The translations under genes were made by a program, and so were the position numbers. Under the pieces are notes generated by a model, which made no database searches, was not told the DNA's origin, and saw only the letters and a list, made by a program, of their open reading frames with translations. Positions 51,035 to 60,171 of a stretch of DNA of 64,000 nt are shown one piece after another (the stretch's first letter is position 1; every line of letters starts with the position of its first letter). The DNA lies in assembly GCA_030652315.1 (NCBI GenBank), contig JAUSAX010000088.1, positions 1-64,000 of the forward strand, given 5' to 3'. Origin of the DNA: Afipia sp. (lineage in GTDB: Bacteria; Pseudomonadota; Alphaproteobacteria; Rhizobiales; Xanthobacteraceae).

Positions 51035-51808
51035 ATGACAATCCGCAGCACCATCCGAGATCGGCCCGTACCGGTTCTGTATGGCTTGATAATTGTTTCA
51101 CTCGCGGGATTGCTGCCGCTTCCGCCGTTGTTGCAGGATCAGGACTATCACCAGTTCGCGGATCAACGGGAATTATTCGGAATACCGAATTTCTGGAATG
51201 TTGTCTCAAATCTTCCCTTTATCGCGGTAGGTGCGGCAGGCCTGTTGCGATTTCGCGCGAATGCAACGACCACGATGCTCTTTTTGGGAATATTTCTGAC
51301 CGGCTTTGGCTCATCGTACTACCATTTGAATCCGACTGACGTGACGTTGTTCTGGGACCGGCTGCCGATGACCTTTTGCTTCGCCGCAATCCTTGCTGCT
51401 GTTGTCGAGGAGCGCGTGGATGCGAGGGCAGGAGCGATGTTGTTGCGGCCGCTGCTGGCAATAGGCATTTTCAGTCTTCTGCTATGGCGCTGGACCGATG
51501 ATTTGCGGCTCTACGCCTGGGCACAGTTTTTCCCTTTTCTCGCGCTGGTCCTGATCCTTCAACTCTTCCCGCCGAAGTATACCGGAGCATTTTACTGGAT
51601 TGTCGCTGCAGCGCTGTATGCGCTGGCCAAGTTGCTGGAATTCTATGACCATGCGATTTTCTCGGCCGGCTCCATTCTGAGCGGGCATACGCTCAAGCAT
51701 CTCGCCGCAGCGGCGGCCGCCTTCGCAATCCTGAGGCTTTTTCAAACCCGCCGGCCAATCGATGGCGTGGCGAACAGCGAAATGGCTTCATCCTTGCGCG
51801 ACGCTTGA
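51035..51808 (+). CDS. Alkaline-ceramidase-like integral membrane protein
   Basis: The 257-residue protein has about seven TM helices and the CREST-superfamily pattern. GSSYYHLNPTDVTLFWDRLP has the His and Asp that ligate zinc in alkaline ceramidases, and SGHTLKHLAAAAAAF has two more His (about 225-231). It may hydrolyse an amide lipid. Alphaproteobacterial relatives are uncharacterised. Divergent from the DUF4105 gene, with a weak GTCAGTAA ribosome site before ATG 51035. Confidence 0.75.
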   Translation: MTIRSTIRDRPVPVLYGLIIVSLAGLLPLPPLLQDQDYHQFADQRELFGIPNFWNVVSNLPFIAVGAAGLLRFRANATTTMLFLGIFLTGFGSSYYHLNPTDVTLFWDRLPMTFCFAAILAAVVEERVDARAGAMLLRPLLAIGIFSLLLWRWTDDLRLYAWAQFFPFLALVLILQLFPPKYTGAFYWIVAAALYALAKLLEFYDHAIFSAGSILSGHTLKHLAAAAAAFAILRLFQTRRPIDGVANSEMASSLRDA

Positions 51809-51904
51809 CGCCTCAGAACGGGGCAGGGGAGCGCGAGACGCCTACCGGGTGTCGTGAGGCCCTAGAGAAGGTTTTGGCGTTGATCCTGGCCGATGCCCCG
51901 CGGA

Positions 51905-51925
51905 GTGGTCCATTTTGAATGTTAG
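51905..51925 (+). repeat. Near-identical 21-bp direct repeat, copy 2
   Basis: GTGGTCCATTTTGAATGTTAG matches the copy at 49555 in 19 of 21 bases. It lies in a 348-base intergenic region before an amino-acid-binding protein gene, where no other gene is seen. Confidence 0.6.
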
Positions 51926-52156
51926 CGTGCGAGTTTGCGGCAAGGGCTGCGTGCTCTGTCAGAGTCCTTTCGGCCAGAAGCCTTGCGGTGACTTCATCCG
52001 TCACGCGGCCATGCTCGCGCTGCGCTTCACTCTCATTTCTTTTCGCCTTGTGCGTACCGCGTGTGTACGAGGGTTGGCAGTATCCCAAGTTGTGTTAGCC
52101 TGCTGACAGGCTTCCGGACGAAGGGCGCCGCAGTCGCAATTGATCGAGAGACCCAA

Positions 52157-53191
52157 ATGCTCACCCGTTACAAGTTACGCTCCGGCACCCTGAGCCTGGC
52201 TTTGCTGGCCGCATCATTTGTGTCGACGTGGTCCGCCGGCGCTCAGACATTGAAGGATGTCAAGGATCGCGGAACGCTCAATTGCGGCGTCAGTCAGGGG
52301 CTGTTGGGTTTTTCAAGCAGGGATGACAAGAACGCATGGTCCGGCTTTGACGTCGATTTTTGCCGTGCAGTAGCTGCCGCCATTTTTGACGATCCTGCGA
52401 AGGTGACGTTCGTGCCGCTCGATACAGCGTCTCGTTTTACCGCGCTGCAGTCGAAGGAGATCGACGTGTTGTCGCGCGGCACGACCTGGACGATGTCGCG
52501 GGAAGGCTCGCTGGGCGTGATATTTGCCGCTGTTGCGTATTATGACGGCCAGGGATTCCTGCTGCGCAGGGATGCCAAGGTCGATACCGCACTGGATCTC
52601 GGCGGAAAGACTGTTTGCACCCTGAGCGGTACGACGACTGAGCTCAATCTGGCGGACTACTTTCGGGCCAATACGATGGACCTCAAGATACTGGCGGTTC
52701 CTACGTCGGACGAAGCGTTGAAAGCCTATGACGATCGCAAGTGCGATGTCCTGACAAGCGACGTTTCACAACTCTATGCGCAGCGTCTCAAGCTGTCCGC
52801 GCCCGACAGTCATATCATCCTGCCAGAAGTGATTTCGAAGGAGCCACTCGGACCGGCGGTGCGTCAGGGCGATGAACGCTGGTTCAACCTGATCAAGTGG
52901 ACGCTTTTTTCACTGATCAATGCCGAGGAGTTGGGGGTCAAATCGAAGTCGATCGATGAGGCGCTGAAATCGTCCGACCCGAATGTCCGCCGGCTTGTCG
53001 GCATCGAGGGCGAATTCGGCGCACAATTGGGTCTCACCAAGGACTGGGCCGCGCGGGCTGTCCGCGCCGTCGGAAACTATGGCGAGATCTACGAGAGAAA
53101 TGTTGGAACACAGTCGAGCTTAAGCATTCCCCGCGGATTGAATGCGCTTTGGACGCGCGGCGGAATCCAATACGCGCCTCCCATCAGGTAA
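52157..53191 (+). CDS. Amino acid ABC transporter periplasmic binding protein (AapJ-like)
   Basis: The 344-residue class II binding protein (SBP_bac_3) begins with a signal peptide (SLALLAASFVSTWSAGAQ). It has RGTLNCGVSQGLLGFSSRDD, WSGFDVDFCRAVAAAIFDD and DLGGKTVCTLSGTTTELNLA. It is closest in pattern to general L-amino acid AapJ proteins. No membrane components (AapQMP) are in this window, so it is either an orphan or works with a remote transporter. ATG 52157 gives the natural signal peptide. Confidence 0.85.
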   Translation: MLTRYKLRSGTLSLALLAASFVSTWSAGAQTLKDVKDRGTLNCGVSQGLLGFSSRDDKNAWSGFDVDFCRAVAAAIFDDPAKVTFVPLDTASRFTALQSKEIDVLSRGTTWTMSREGSLGVIFAAVAYYDGQGFLLRRDAKVDTALDLGGKTVCTLSGTTTELNLADYFRANTMDLKILAVPTSDEALKAYDDRKCDVLTSDVSQLYAQRLKLSAPDSHIILPEVISKEPLGPAVRQGDERWFNLIKWTLFSLINAEELGVKSKSIDEALKSSDPNVRRLVGIEGEFGAQLGLTKDWAARAVRAVGNYGEIYERNVGTQSSLSIPRGLNALWTRGGIQYAPPIR

Positions 53192-53200
53192 TTCCTTATC

Positions 53201-53258
53201 GGGCAATTCATGGGCAATTCATGGGCAGTTCTTGGGGCAGTTCTTGGGGCAAGTCATG
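53201..53258 (+). repeat. Tandem 11-12-bp repeats ahead of L,D-transpeptidase
   Basis: Five tandem copies of a 11-12-base unit (GGGCAATTCAT twice, GGGCAGTTCTTG twice, GGGCAAGTCATG) run up to the start codon at 53256. The last copy includes the ribosome site and the ATG. Copies differ slightly in the middle, as in a slippage-prone leader. Confidence 0.8.
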
Positions 53259-54131
53259 AATGTGGACTATTTCTCGCTGTTGACGACGGCCGTTGCAGGC
53301 AAGGACACAGCCGAACGCGACAAGATTTATGGGGATGCGCGCGGCCTGATTGCCAGGTCTAACCTGACGCGTGAGGCCGCCGCGCTGCACGTCTCTGCAC
53401 TCGAAGATGCCATCCAGCGAATAGAGGACGATCTCGCTTCCGAAGAGTTGAACAAGGACAAATCGCCAGCAGCCGTAGAGCTACTGTCACCCGGCATTGA
53501 TTGGAAGCGCGTTGCGGTGATTGCATGCGCGATCGTCGCTGTTATCGGTCTGTCGGTCTTTCTTTATCAGTACTTGGCAGGCAAGGGTTTACGCGGCGGC
53601 GCGACAGCCTCGCGCGGCCGCGAAGATATCGTCATGCCGGACTTGAAGCCCGGCGTCGATGGCGGTTCCTCAGCTGCCGGCTTGCCATTCGCGCTTCAGC
53701 GTCAAGTCGTGTTTTATCGAACCACCGTCGTTCCCGGGTCTATCGTCGTCGATCGGGAAAACCGTTTCCTTTATCTGATCGATTCCAACAATTCCGCACG
53801 CCGCTACGGGATCGGAATTGCCCGGGAATGCCTGAAGTCGGGAACCCTCTATCGCGTCACCAACAAACTCGAGTGGCCTGAGTGGAAGCCGGCGAGCGCC
53901 GAGGCCGCAAAAGAGACGGCGGCATTTCGTCCAATGGCCGGGGGTCCTGGAAATCCCTTTGGCGCTCGCGCGCTGGTGATGGACAGGCCCGATCTGCTTA
54001 TTCACGGGACGAATTCGCCGAAAACCATCGGTCACCTTGTGACTTCCGGATGCATCCGATTGGTGAACGAAGATGTCGAAGATCTGTATCGCCGGGTTTC
54101 CCTGGAAACCCGGGTGATTTTTGTCAGCTAG
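53256..54131 (+). CDS. L,D-transpeptidase (YkuD domain) with TM anchor
   Basis: The 291-residue protein has a cytoplasmic N-terminal part (about 1-85), one TM helix (VAVIACAIVAVIGLSVFLY) and a periplasmic YkuD domain. The catalytic segment LIHGTNSPKTIGHLVTSGCI has the His and the Cys (about residue 268) of the HGTxx..SxGCIRL motif. It cross-links peptidoglycan or attaches proteins to it. The start at 53256 is chosen after GGGGCAAGTC; an in-frame extension encodes the tandem repeats. It is downstream of an AapJ-like gene. Confidence 0.88.
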   Translation: MNVDYFSLLTTAVAGKDTAERDKIYGDARGLIARSNLTREAAALHVSALEDAIQRIEDDLASEELNKDKSPAAVELLSPGIDWKRVAVIACAIVAVIGLSVFLYQYLAGKGLRGGATASRGREDIVMPDLKPGVDGGSSAAGLPFALQRQVVFYRTTVVPGSIVVDRENRFLYLIDSNNSARRYGIGIARECLKSGTLYRVTNKLEWPEWKPASAEAAKETAAFRPMAGGPGNPFGARALVMDRPDLLIHGTNSPKTIGHLVTSGCIRLVNEDVEDLYRRVSLETRVIFVS

Positions 54132-54278
54132 CGCTTTCGCTGGCCCTGAACCGCTCTTCGTACTTGGAGCGAACTCGACATATCTATGTCGGGGTCTGAC
54201 GCCGCCCGTCGCAGCGATCAGTAAGGATGAATCGATTCACTCGCCCCGTTTGCGGGCTGCTTCCGGTCGTCCGGATTT

Positions 54279-54632
54279 TTAGCTTTCTGGAGGCGGGACG
54301 AAGCAGAGGATGCCAGCCTCGGGTGTGTAGCACAAAACCGCGCCCCCGGTCGGGTTGCTATGCTCATCGAGTATCCTCTCTGCCGGGACTCGGAGCCAGA
54401 AGATCGCTGAGACATGCCACTTGTGGTCAATCTTGACCTCATAACCCTGGCTATCCCGGCGCACCTCAGCGGTGCGGCAATCAGCGATTGAGCAACATTC
54501 CGCGCCCGTTTCCGGCTGTTTCAAACTCTTGAACCAAGGGGTCAATGATGGGTCGACGTTGTCGGGAGGCAGGGCGTGGAGAGGCGTGCTGGACAGTGCG
54601 AACGCCATCGCTCCCGCAAGTCGTGTTCGCAC
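54279..54632 (-). CDS. Small secreted hypothetical protein, GTG start
   Basis: The 117-residue protein has a signal peptide (RTRLAGAMAFALSSTPLHA). I place the start at GTG 54632, where GGAGGTCAGC gives an ideal ribosome site; longer frames lack one. The mature part has Cys pairs (ECCSIADCR), a Trp-rich strand region and a closing YTPEAGILCF. No family is recognised, but Cys conservation suggests disulfides. It faces the coiled-coil protein gene. Confidence 0.65.
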   Translation of the reverse strand: MRTRLAGAMAFALSSTPLHALPPDNVDPSLTPWFKSLKQPETGAECCSIADCRTAEVRRDSQGYEVKIDHKWHVSAIFWLRVPAERILDEHSNPTGGAVLCYTPEAGILCFVPPPES

Positions 54633-55047
54633 GCTGACCTCCGTAAGGACTGTGCGGCCGCATGAGCCGCGCCAAGCTCGATGCCGGGCTAACGGATACG
54701 TTCCCGGCGCAGATCCCGTCGGTGAGTTCAACCTATACCGTCCATTCACGATGGCAATGCAGGCGGATCGCTTTGGATGCTTGCCTCGATCATGCCGGTG
54801 AGTTGTTGAGCGGTGCTCGTTTCCCTGATCATGGCGGTCTCCGAACCTCAAGAACGCTGGCGGCATGGGAGCAGAAAATCTAATCGAACTGAAAACCGAT
54901 CGTGGGAACTCTGGGGCATTCGGCGCTCTGACCCGTAGCCAAAAGGATTATCTTGGGTCGGCTGTAAGTCGAATAGAGTCTGTGTATTGGCGAACCTTGT
55001 CTTGGAGAAGACCGGCCGGATAACACCGTCAGAACAGGCGTCGTTAC

Positions 55048-56895
55048 ATGCGCTACCCGATCGACACCGCACCGATGGACGGGAAAGTCGTCATTCTCGA
55101 GGATGACGCGAGTGGAACTTATGACGTCGCTCACTGGTCAGTTGAGGCGGGTAACTGGATCGGAGAGGACAGCGAGCCGAGCAAGATCACACCGACACAT
55201 TGGTATGCAATGCCCGGCGATAAGTATGTCCTGCCAGAGGACTCTCCGGTCGGGTCGTCGGCGTCGCGGGCGCGGAACCATAACTTCTTCCGTCGCTTCA
55301 ACTTCTTCCGTTTCTCCTCGAACAGGTCTGCGCCACGACGGCCGGCGGTAGCCAGCGACGTGATTGCACGTCGTCCGGTTGCGAACGCGGCACCCATGAA
55401 TGCGGCAGTCGGGGCACAGACGGCGCCGGTCAAAGCGAAACGCGCTCCGCTCGCACGCTGGCGATTTGCCGCCTACTCGATCACCGCAGGCATTATCGGG
55501 GCGGTCTTCGTCGCGATGTATCTTTTCCGCGCAGAGATCGCGACGCAATACACCGGCTATTCGGAAAACGCTCGAAGCGGCACGACCGGCGTAAAGGTCG
55601 TCGATCAAGAAAGCCGGCTGCCACCAGACTCGCAGATAGCCGACTCCGTGGCGCGGGATTTTGCTGCGCTTCGGCAGCAGGCCGAACCCGATCGGGCAAC
55701 AACCCAGGCGGCGGCGCAGGAGGCTGCAGAGGTCAAGCAGGCAGCGGAGGCGTCAGCGCTCGAAGCGCAATCGTTGGAACAGGAGCGACGCCGCGCAGCG
55801 ATGTTGGCAAGTGAGCTTGCTGAGACGCGGCGCTCTATCGATGCACGCAATCTCCAGTTACGCGAATTCGCAAACGAACTCAGGGTGGCGCGCCACGAGA
55901 TTGACACGCACGCGGCGGTGTCAGCTAAGGCGGGCGACGAAGCGGAGCAGCTCAAGCAGGCGGCGGAGAGCGCCACGGCGGAGACGCGGCAATCTTTGCA
56001 ACGGGAGCGCGACAGGGCCGAAGCTTTGGCGCAGGAACTCGCAACGGCACGCCGCGAGATCGATACGTACGCCGCTGTGTCAAGCAAGACTGCTGACGAA
56101 ACGGCACAGCTCAAGCAGGCGGCGGAGAACGCCACGGCAGAGATGCGGCAATCTTTGCAACGGGAGCGCGACAGGGCCGAAGCTTTGGCGCAGGACCTCG
56201 CAACGGCGCGCCGCGAGGTCGATACGCATGCCGCTGTGTCAAGCAAGACTGCTGACGAAGCGGCACAACTCAAGCAGGCGGCGGAGAACGCCACGGTGGA
56301 ATTGCGTCAGTCTTTGCAACGGGAGCGCAACAGGGCCGAAGTGCTGGTGCGGGAACTGGCGACGGCGCGCCGCGAGATCGATACGCACGCGGCGCTGTCA
56401 ACCAAGGCGGGCGACGAAGCGGCACAGCTCAAGCAGGCGGCGGAGAACGCCACGGTGGAACTGCGTCAATCTTTGCAACAGGAACGCGACAGGGCTCAAG
56501 CGCTGGAGCGGGATCTTGCCCGCCGCACGACTGATCCGCGCATTGCGCTCCAGACCGCGGCGAGCAGTCCGATTGCCCAGATGGCCGCGTCAGAGCCGCA
56601 GGCTGCTGCAGGGGCGCAAAGTAGTCCGGAAGCTGCACGGTTGATTGCGCGCGCCAGCGCGCTGCTCCGCCAGGGGGATATTGGCGCGGCGCGGATCGTG
56701 CTTGAGCGCGCTGCCGAGACGGGCAGTGCACAGGCGAGCTTCACGCTCGCGGAGACTTATGACCCCGTCATTCTCTCCACTTGGGGGACATACGGAACGC
56801 GCGGCGATACGACGAAAGCGCGCGAGTTTTATGCAAATGCTTATGCCGGCGGCATTCAGGAAGCGAAGGATCGATTCAACGCGTTGCGGCAATGA
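55048..56895 (+). CDS. Membrane-anchored coiled-coil protein with 53-residue repeats and Sel1-like end
   Basis: The 615-residue protein has a small N-terminal domain (residues 1-65; HWSVEAGNWIGEDSEPSKIT) and one TM helix (about 140-162). A periplasmic coiled coil contains four near-identical 53-residue units (REIDTHAAV...SLQRERDRAE). The C-terminal part (ARLIARASALLRQGDIGAAR and AGGIQEAKDRFNAL) looks like TPR or Sel1. It could scaffold the next envelope proteins. The start is the first ATG in a clear frame. Confidence 0.7.
   Translation: MRYPIDTAPMDGKVVILEDDASGTYDVAHWSVEAGNWIGEDSEPSKITPTHWYAMPGDKYVLPEDSPVGSSASRARNHNFFRRFNFFRFSSNRSAPRRPAVASDVIARRPVANAAPMNAAVGAQTAPVKAKRAPLARWRFAAYSITAGIIGAVFVAMYLFRAEIATQYTGYSENARSGTTGVKVVDQESRLPPDSQIADSVARDFAALRQQAEPDRATTQAAAQEAAEVKQAAEASALEAQSLEQERRRAAMLASELAETRRSIDARNLQLREFANELRVARHEIDTHAAVSAKAGDEAEQLKQAAESATAETRQSLQRERDRAEALAQELATARREIDTYAAVSSKTADETAQLKQAAENATAEMRQSLQRERDRAEALAQDLATARREVDTHAAVSSKTADEAAQLKQAAENATVELRQSLQRERNRAEVLVRELATARREIDTHAALSTKAGDEAAQLKQAAENATVELRQSLQQERDRAQALERDLARRTTDPRIALQTAASSPIAQMAASEPQAAAGAQSSPEAARLIARASALLRQGDIGAARIVLERAAETGSAQASFTLAETYDPVILSTWGTYGTRGDTTKAREFYANAYAGGIQEAKDRFNALRQ
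55892..56527 (+). repeat. Tandem 159-bp coding repeats
   Basis: Four units of exactly 159 bases start at 55892, 56051, 56210 and 56369 (each near GCCGCGAGATCGATACG, with variants). They encode 53 residues each in the coiled coil. Neighbouring copies are nearly identical, so copy number should vary among strains. Confidence 0.9.
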
Positions 56896-56940
56896 GGGGT
56901 GGTGTTTTGGACTGAATTCAACGCTCAAGAGGGTTCACGG

Positions 56941-57969
56941 GTGAAAACATTTCTTAGGCCACGCTTATTGCTTCTCCTCGCCGCGTTGGCGCCGGTCATT
57001 CTGGCGCTTCAGCCAGCCAATGTCGATGCACAGACGCAAGGGGACCGTTCGCTACGGCGCGCTCCGGCGGACGTGACGGAAAAAGAGAAGATGAATGCCT
57101 GGACGGTCGGCCTCGCCGGTGGTTTGCTCGAGGGCGCGCCAATCCGTCTTGCTGCAGAGATTGCCCGCGTCGTCGACGACGGACCAAACATGCATGTCCT
57201 ACCCATTGTCACGCGGGGTGCGACGGAAAATCTGAACTCGCTCCTCTACCTGCGTGGCGTCGATATGGCGATCATCAATTCCGACGCCCTTGAAGAGTAC
57301 AAGATTCAAGTCCCCGGAATCCAGCGACGCATCGCCTACCTTCTCAATCTCTTCCCGTCGGAACTGCATATCTTCGTGCGGCCGGAGATTCAGAGCCTGC
57401 AGGATCTCGTTGGCAAGAAGGTGAATTTCAACACTCAAGGCACGGCAGCGGCTTATTCAGGTCCGCTGATCTTCAGCCGCCTCGGCATCAACGTAGACAA
57501 GACCTTCATTCCCCATCAGGTCGCGCTGGAGCAGATGCGCAAAGGCGAAATGGCGGCTGTCGTCTTTATCACGTCGAAGCCGGTTGACGCCTTCCTGCGC
57601 GGAAGATGGGATCCTGGCTTCAAGTTCCTGCCGGTGAATTACGACAGCAAGTTCGAGGATTACTATCTTCCCGCGGGATTGGAAGCGAGCGAATACCCCA
57701 ATTTGATCAAGCAAGGCGAACGTGTGCCGACGATCGCAGTGCCGACCGTTCTGGTCGCCTTCAATTGGCCTGCGCAGTCGAACCGTTATCAACGCGTCGC
57801 CCGCTTCGTCGATTACCTGTTCTCCCGGATCGACCGGCTGCAAGCGCCGGGCTTCGATGCGAAATGGAAGTCGATCAATCTCGCCGCGTCAGTCCCAGGA
57901 CTCGCTCGTTTCTCCGCAGCGCAGGGATGGCTGGATCGTCAGGCACGCGGAGGGCAGGCATCCCAATGA
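56941..57969 (+). CDS. TAXI-family periplasmic binding protein (TRAP transporter type)
   Basis: The 342-residue protein begins at GTG 56941 with a signal peptide (FLRPRLLLLLAALAPVILAL). MNAWTVGLAGGLLEGAPIRL, RGVDMAIINSDALEEYKI and GKKVNFNTQGTAAAYSG are TAXI features. The TRAP membrane subunits are not in the window. It follows the coiled-coil gene by 45 bases and overlaps the TagO-like gene by four. Ligand is unknown. Confidence 0.8.
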   Translation: MKTFLRPRLLLLLAALAPVILALQPANVDAQTQGDRSLRRAPADVTEKEKMNAWTVGLAGGLLEGAPIRLAAEIARVVDDGPNMHVLPIVTRGATENLNSLLYLRGVDMAIINSDALEEYKIQVPGIQRRIAYLLNLFPSELHIFVRPEIQSLQDLVGKKVNFNTQGTAAAYSGPLIFSRLGINVDKTFIPHQVALEQMRKGEMAAVVFITSKPVDAFLRGRWDPGFKFLPVNYDSKFEDYYLPAGLEASEYPNLIKQGERVPTIAVPTVLVAFNWPAQSNRYQRVARFVDYLFSRIDRLQAPGFDAKWKSINLAASVPGLARFSAAQGWLDRQARGGQASQ

Positions 57970-58598
57970 AAGCCGCTGGGATCCCCCTATCTGTTGCATT
58001 TGAGGTCGCAACCGGAATCGCTTTTGCGCAAAGCGCGAGCGACCCGATGGTACATCTTCGCGCCTGCTCTCTGATGGAGCGTGTGGAGAGGCTGGAATGT
58101 CTGGATAAGCTGTCGCGCGACATCGCGTCGCCGCCTCGCTCGGCACCGGAGGGCAACACCTGGATTGTCAGCGAGACCACCTCGCCCGTCGATTATGCGC
58201 CGATCGTCACCGCCACCAGTTCTTCTCGCGGTTTCTCGAACAACTCATCGATGGAGCTCTCTATTCATTGCCGCGGTGGCCGTACTGAATTGGTGATCAC
58301 AGGACCAGCGGTCTCGCGCGCCGGCGAGGAGTACACGATATCCTATCGCATTAACGACGATCAGCCGGTGCAATCTACAGCACGTTCGCCAACGTTTGGA
58401 GGGGGCGCTGCATTCCGGGGCGACGTCGTGCACTTGTTGCTGTCGCTCCCCGAAGAGGGTGGCATTGCCGTCCGTCTCTCCAGCCGGGATGGTGCCACCC
58501 ATGACGGGTATTTTTCCTTCGGCGGACTGAAGCTGGTCCGAGACACGGTCGCCGCAGCGTGCAAGTGGCCTCACGCCGTTGCCAAGCCACGCAACTAA
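57966..58598 (+). CDS. TagO/VasI-like type VI secretion-associated protein
   Basis: The 210-residue exported protein starts in an ATGA overlap with the TAXI gene and has a signal segment ending near FA|QS. RACSLMERVERLECLDKLSR (two Cys) and TWIVSETTSPVDYAPIVTAT match TagO/VasI. The Ig-like end (CRGGRTELVITGPA and SFGGLKLVRDTVAAAC) also fits. No T6SS core genes are nearby, so a role in T6SS is doubtful. It may be a generic periplasmic relative. Confidence 0.65.
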   Translation: MKAAGIPLSVAFEVATGIAFAQSASDPMVHLRACSLMERVERLECLDKLSRDIASPPRSAPEGNTWIVSETTSPVDYAPIVTATSSSRGFSNNSSMELSIHCRGGRTELVITGPAVSRAGEEYTISYRINDDQPVQSTARSPTFGGGAAFRGDVVHLLLSLPEEGGIAVRLSSRDGATHDGYFSFGGLKLVRDTVAAACKWPHAVAKPRN

Positions 58599-58628
58599 TG
58601 GTCCTCGAGCTAATACGGGAGATGCGCG

Positions 58629-59165
58629 ATGATGGAATTTGGAAGGTCTGCCAGAACTGGGCTAGCGGGCGTTGTAGCGCTAGTCATCGCAGCGCTGCTT
58701 ATCGTCGCGCCTTCTGCGACGGCACAGGAAAAGAAGCAGACGACAGCAAAGAAGCAGACGACAGCGCAGACGTCGAAGCGCCCTGCTGCCGAGAAGAAGC
58801 AGCACCAGCTTGTCTTGCAGGTGAATACGAACGAACCTGCGATGATGAACTTGGCGCTCAACAATGCAACGAACGTCGCGCAATACTACAAGGACCTCGA
58901 TGAGAAAGTGACGATCGAGATCGTCACTTTCGGTCCCGGCCTGCATATGCTGCGCGACGATACATCGCCGGTCAAGGCGCGGATCACGGCGATCGCGGCG
59001 AGCACGCCAGCAATCTCCTTCAAGGCCTGCGGCAATACCCAGGAGAACATGAGCAAGGCCGAGAATAAGGAAATTGCCCTGGTTTCAGAGGCGAAAGTTG
59101 TGAAATCCGGCGTTGTGCGCGTCATGGAGTTGCAGGAGCGTGGATGGTCGTATGTAAAGCCGTGA
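58629..59165 (+). CDS. DsrE-like secreted protein
   Basis: The 178-residue protein has a signal peptide (VVALVIAALLIVAPSATA|QE), a Lys/Thr/Gln-rich linker (about 35-58), and a DsrE/DsrF-like domain. LVLQVNTNEPAMMNLALNNA and VTIEIVTFGPGLHMLRDDTS are typical, with FKACGNTQENM carrying the only Cys. It is likely periplasmic. It follows the TagO-like gene by 31 bases on the same strand, probably one operon with the TAXI and TagO-like genes. Confidence 0.75.
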   Translation: MMEFGRSARTGLAGVVALVIAALLIVAPSATAQEKKQTTAKKQTTAQTSKRPAAEKKQHQLVLQVNTNEPAMMNLALNNATNVAQYYKDLDEKVTIEIVTFGPGLHMLRDDTSPVKARITAIAASTPAISFKACGNTQENMSKAENKEIALVSEAKVVKSGVVRVMELQERGWSYVKP

Positions 59166-59353
59166 TGCATCGATGAGGGTGGGCTCTCTTTTAGAGCGCT
59201 CGGCGCCACGCGTGATTCCGCTTCCGGTCTATTTCGCCGCATCGGTACGGACGCTCGCTCCGCCAGCGAACCTGGAAGCGGCCGATATCCGGTGGACTCG
59301 GTTGGGAGTAGTAAGAATGCTGCCTTCAGCTAGCGAATGCAGAGGAGACCAGC

Positions 59354-59737
59354 ATGACGATTTACATTTCTCAAGGTCGTTACACTGCCGCGGCCATCAA
59401 GGGGATGTCCGCGAGGCCGGAGGACCGTTCCGAGGCGGTCGCGGAGTTGTTCACGGCCGCCGGTGCTCGACTGATCAGTTGGTATCTGACTTTGGGACCC
59501 TACGATTGGCTGATCATAGCGGAAGCACCGGATGAGCCCACAATGATTTCAGCGGTGCTTGCCGCCGCGGCTGGCGGAAGCCTTTCGGACATAACCACAA
59601 CCGTGGCACTCACGGCGAGTGATACGACAAAGGCCTTCCAGCGGGCAGGCGAGCTTACTCAGAAATTCAGATCGGCGGGCCGAGCCGATTACTACGGAGT
59701 AGGGATCGATCCGGGGCGTGAGATCGGCGAGGCTTGA
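59354..59737 (+). CDS. GYD-domain protein
   Basis: The 127-residue protein matches the GYD family. MTIYISQGRYTAAAIKGM and GARLISWYLTLGPYDWLIIA contain the Gly-x-Tyr-Asp core (residues about 50-55). It forms small ferredoxin-like dimers whose ligands are unknown. A GAGGAG ribosome site precedes ATG 59354. It is separate from the DsrE-like gene by 188 bases. Confidence 0.85.
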   Translation: MTIYISQGRYTAAAIKGMSARPEDRSEAVAELFTAAGARLISWYLTLGPYDWLIIAEAPDEPTMISAVLAAAAGGSLSDITTTVALTASDTTKAFQRAGELTQKFRSAGRADYYGVGIDPGREIGEA

Positions 59738-60171
59738 ATAGCAAGTTCGGTGATGTGCGCTGCGGCTGACATGACGACAAGAGGTCGCCAGCCATGGGCG
59801 TGCGCGCTGCTGCTTCGCCTGTCGGAACGCTGAGGATCACTGGAGAAACTTGGGAGTGTGCTCGCAGGTTGCGTTTGCATGGATTCCCGGAGGGGTCGCG
59901 TGCTTTGCACGATGTACGCGAGGGTTTCGTTCGATGTCTTTGGAGGCAATCTAAATCCCTGGCATTGCAGGCAAATTCTGAGAGCCTTATGGGTAGCTGA
60001 TCGATAGCTGCCGGAGATTGACGTGTGCCGGCGTCAAATTCCATCTCGGTAGTGCTCGTTGATGACACCGCGAACTGTGTTCAAAAGCTTACGGTCGATC
60101 CTTCTCCTGGTGAGCGAAAATGGTGACGAAGGTGATCAAATCACCATCACTGCCGTTCCGGGATTTTGCTG
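59738..60171. other. Intergenic region before the ECF sigma gene
   Basis: This 434-base stretch has no gene I can support. It should contain the promoter of the sigma gene at 60172. Confidence 0.4.

Noticed and set aside
55661-56644. Arg-rich frame inside the coiled-coil gene
   Set aside because: It repeats with the same 159-base period only because the real gene does; composition is nearly all Arg, Gln and Ala.
57966-58598. Part of a type VI secretion locus
   Set aside because: No other T6SS core gene (tssB, tssC, tssM, clpV) is seen anywhere in the window, so one TagO-like gene does not support it.
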